Source of the DNA: Georgenia satyanarayanai
GTDB taxonomy: Bacteria; Actinomycetota; Actinomycetes; Actinomycetales; Actinomycetaceae
Assembly (NCBI RefSeq): GCF_023715365.1
Contig: NZ_JAMBNZ010000004.1
Location: forward strand, 248,001 to 312,000
Reading direction: 5' to 3'
Length of the DNA stretch: 64,000 nt
Shown here: piece by piece, positions 63,545 to 64,000 of the stretch
Layout: every line of letters begins with the position of its first letter
How positions within the stretch are numbered: the first letter of the stretch is position 1
Position numbers and translations under genes: made by a program
The notes under the pieces: generated by a model
Seen by the model: only the letters and a program-made list of their open reading frames with translations
Database searches by the model: none
What the model was told of the DNA's origin: nothing

Positions 63545-64000
63545 GGCGTCGTCTAACCTCTCTCGTACCGCTCTGTTACCGTCCCCCGCACTCGGGCGTG
63601 TCGCGCTGTGCGCACACACCTGAGCACGGCGCATCGTCGATGCGGGGCCCTTGGGCTTGCTTGTGGAGCCAGGGCTCGGGGCCCGACTCAGCCTGACACC
63701 CGGGGGCACGCCCCCAGGCAACCGGAACAGTCTGCCAGACCCGACCGCCTCATGGCGAATCGACCCCGGCCTCACCGGTGTGTTCTTGGTCATCGGCGGG
63801 CAGACGGCCCTCCGACACGCTTGTCGGCTCTCGTGGTGCGGTCACCGCGAGTGCGCATGCCGGGCTCTCACCCGACCCGATCTACCCTACCAGCCCGCGC
63901 GCCTCCTTGACGAGGGCGGGGCGCGTGACCTCCCGCACCGCTCACGCCCTTGCGCCGTCCTGCATCCCCTCGCCGGCAGCCGGACCCGGCCCGCACACCA
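63545..64000. other. Leader of the S10 operon
   Basis: 456 bp with no convincing gene. It holds a possible promoter (63884-63911), and GC-rich complementary blocks around 63698-63720 (GGGGGCACGCCCCC) that could fold in the mRNA leader. The upstream neighbour (often tuf) is outside the window. Confidence 0.5.
63884..63911 (-). promoter_or_regulatory. Possible S10-operon promoter
   Basis: On the minus strand a GTCAAG -35-like hexamer (63906-63911) and TAGGGT -10-like hexamer (63884-63889) are spaced by 16 bp, giving a leader of about 330 nt before rpsJ. Match to consensus is moderate. Confidence 0.33.

Noticed and set aside
1-64000. tRNA, rRNA or riboswitch genes
   Set aside because: No cloverleaf, rRNA segment or recognisable riboswitch core was seen in the intergenic regions; short gaps and GC-rich hairpins only.

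Overview
The window is very GC-rich with strong C/G third-position bias, many GTG/TTG starts, overlapping stop-start junctions, class E-like and LPXTG-like sorting signals, a DUF5709 protein and a zinc-binding S14. This fits a high-GC actinobacterium, most likely Micrococcales (a Cellulomonas/Georgenia-type relative is a guess). The backbone is the S10-spc-alpha ribosomal superoperon, read from the minus strand.

In transcription order (high to low coordinates): 63544-51039 holds rpsJ-rplC-rplD-rplW-rplB-rpsS-rplV-rpsC-rplP-rpmC-rpsQ-rplN-rplX-rplE-rpsN-rpsH-rplF-rplR-rpsE-rpmD-rplO-secY-adk-map. The genes normally expected next, infA-rpmJ-rpsM-rpsK-rpoA-rplQ, appear only at 18647-15461. The roughly 32 kb between map and infA is an inserted block. 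It contains two tandem LuxR/MalT-type ATPase regulators directly after map (51031-46038). It then has an exopolysaccharide locus (45908-30926: glycosyltransferases, Wzx-like flippase, O-antigen ligase, Wzz-like protein, priming sugar-phosphate transferase, pyruvyltransferase, FrhB-like protein, beta-helix protein). Last comes a cell-surface locus (30685-18977: an 1833-residue vWA/DUF11 adhesin, a second vWA protein, a SipW-type signal peptidase with three alternate-signal-peptide proteins, and a wall-anchored protein).

A second insertion lies between rplQ and truA. It is a lasso-peptide-like RiPP cluster (8844-15219): nucleotidyltransferase, 50-residue precursor, asparagine-synthetase-like cyclase, transglutaminase-like leader peptidase (B2), HPr-kinase-like kinase, ABC exporter and PqqD-like recognition protein (B1). 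It resembles the paeninodin layout but has unusual features. The only acidic residue near the ring position is residue 10 of the predicted core, the cyclase lacks most of the N-terminal glutaminase-like domain, and a degenerate second precursor that nobody would find by ORF calling lies at 8669-8830. That relic keeps the same GP-x-x-DN-x-V spacing. Beyond it are an alpha/beta hydrolase, a ROK-family sugar-kinase-like protein and then the conserved truA, DUF5709, rplM-rpsI, glmM, DedA, coaA and glmS.

The intergenic regions before the lasso precursor, the priming EPS transferase and the vWA gene share short TCACCC-type direct repeats. The first two also share an 18-bp element with 16 identical positions, which suggests common control of secreted and surface products. 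Other non-coding structure includes a 23-bp near-perfect inverted repeat next to glmM, a 26-bp perfect palindrome before the Wzz-like gene, and many GC-rich terminator-like hairpins.
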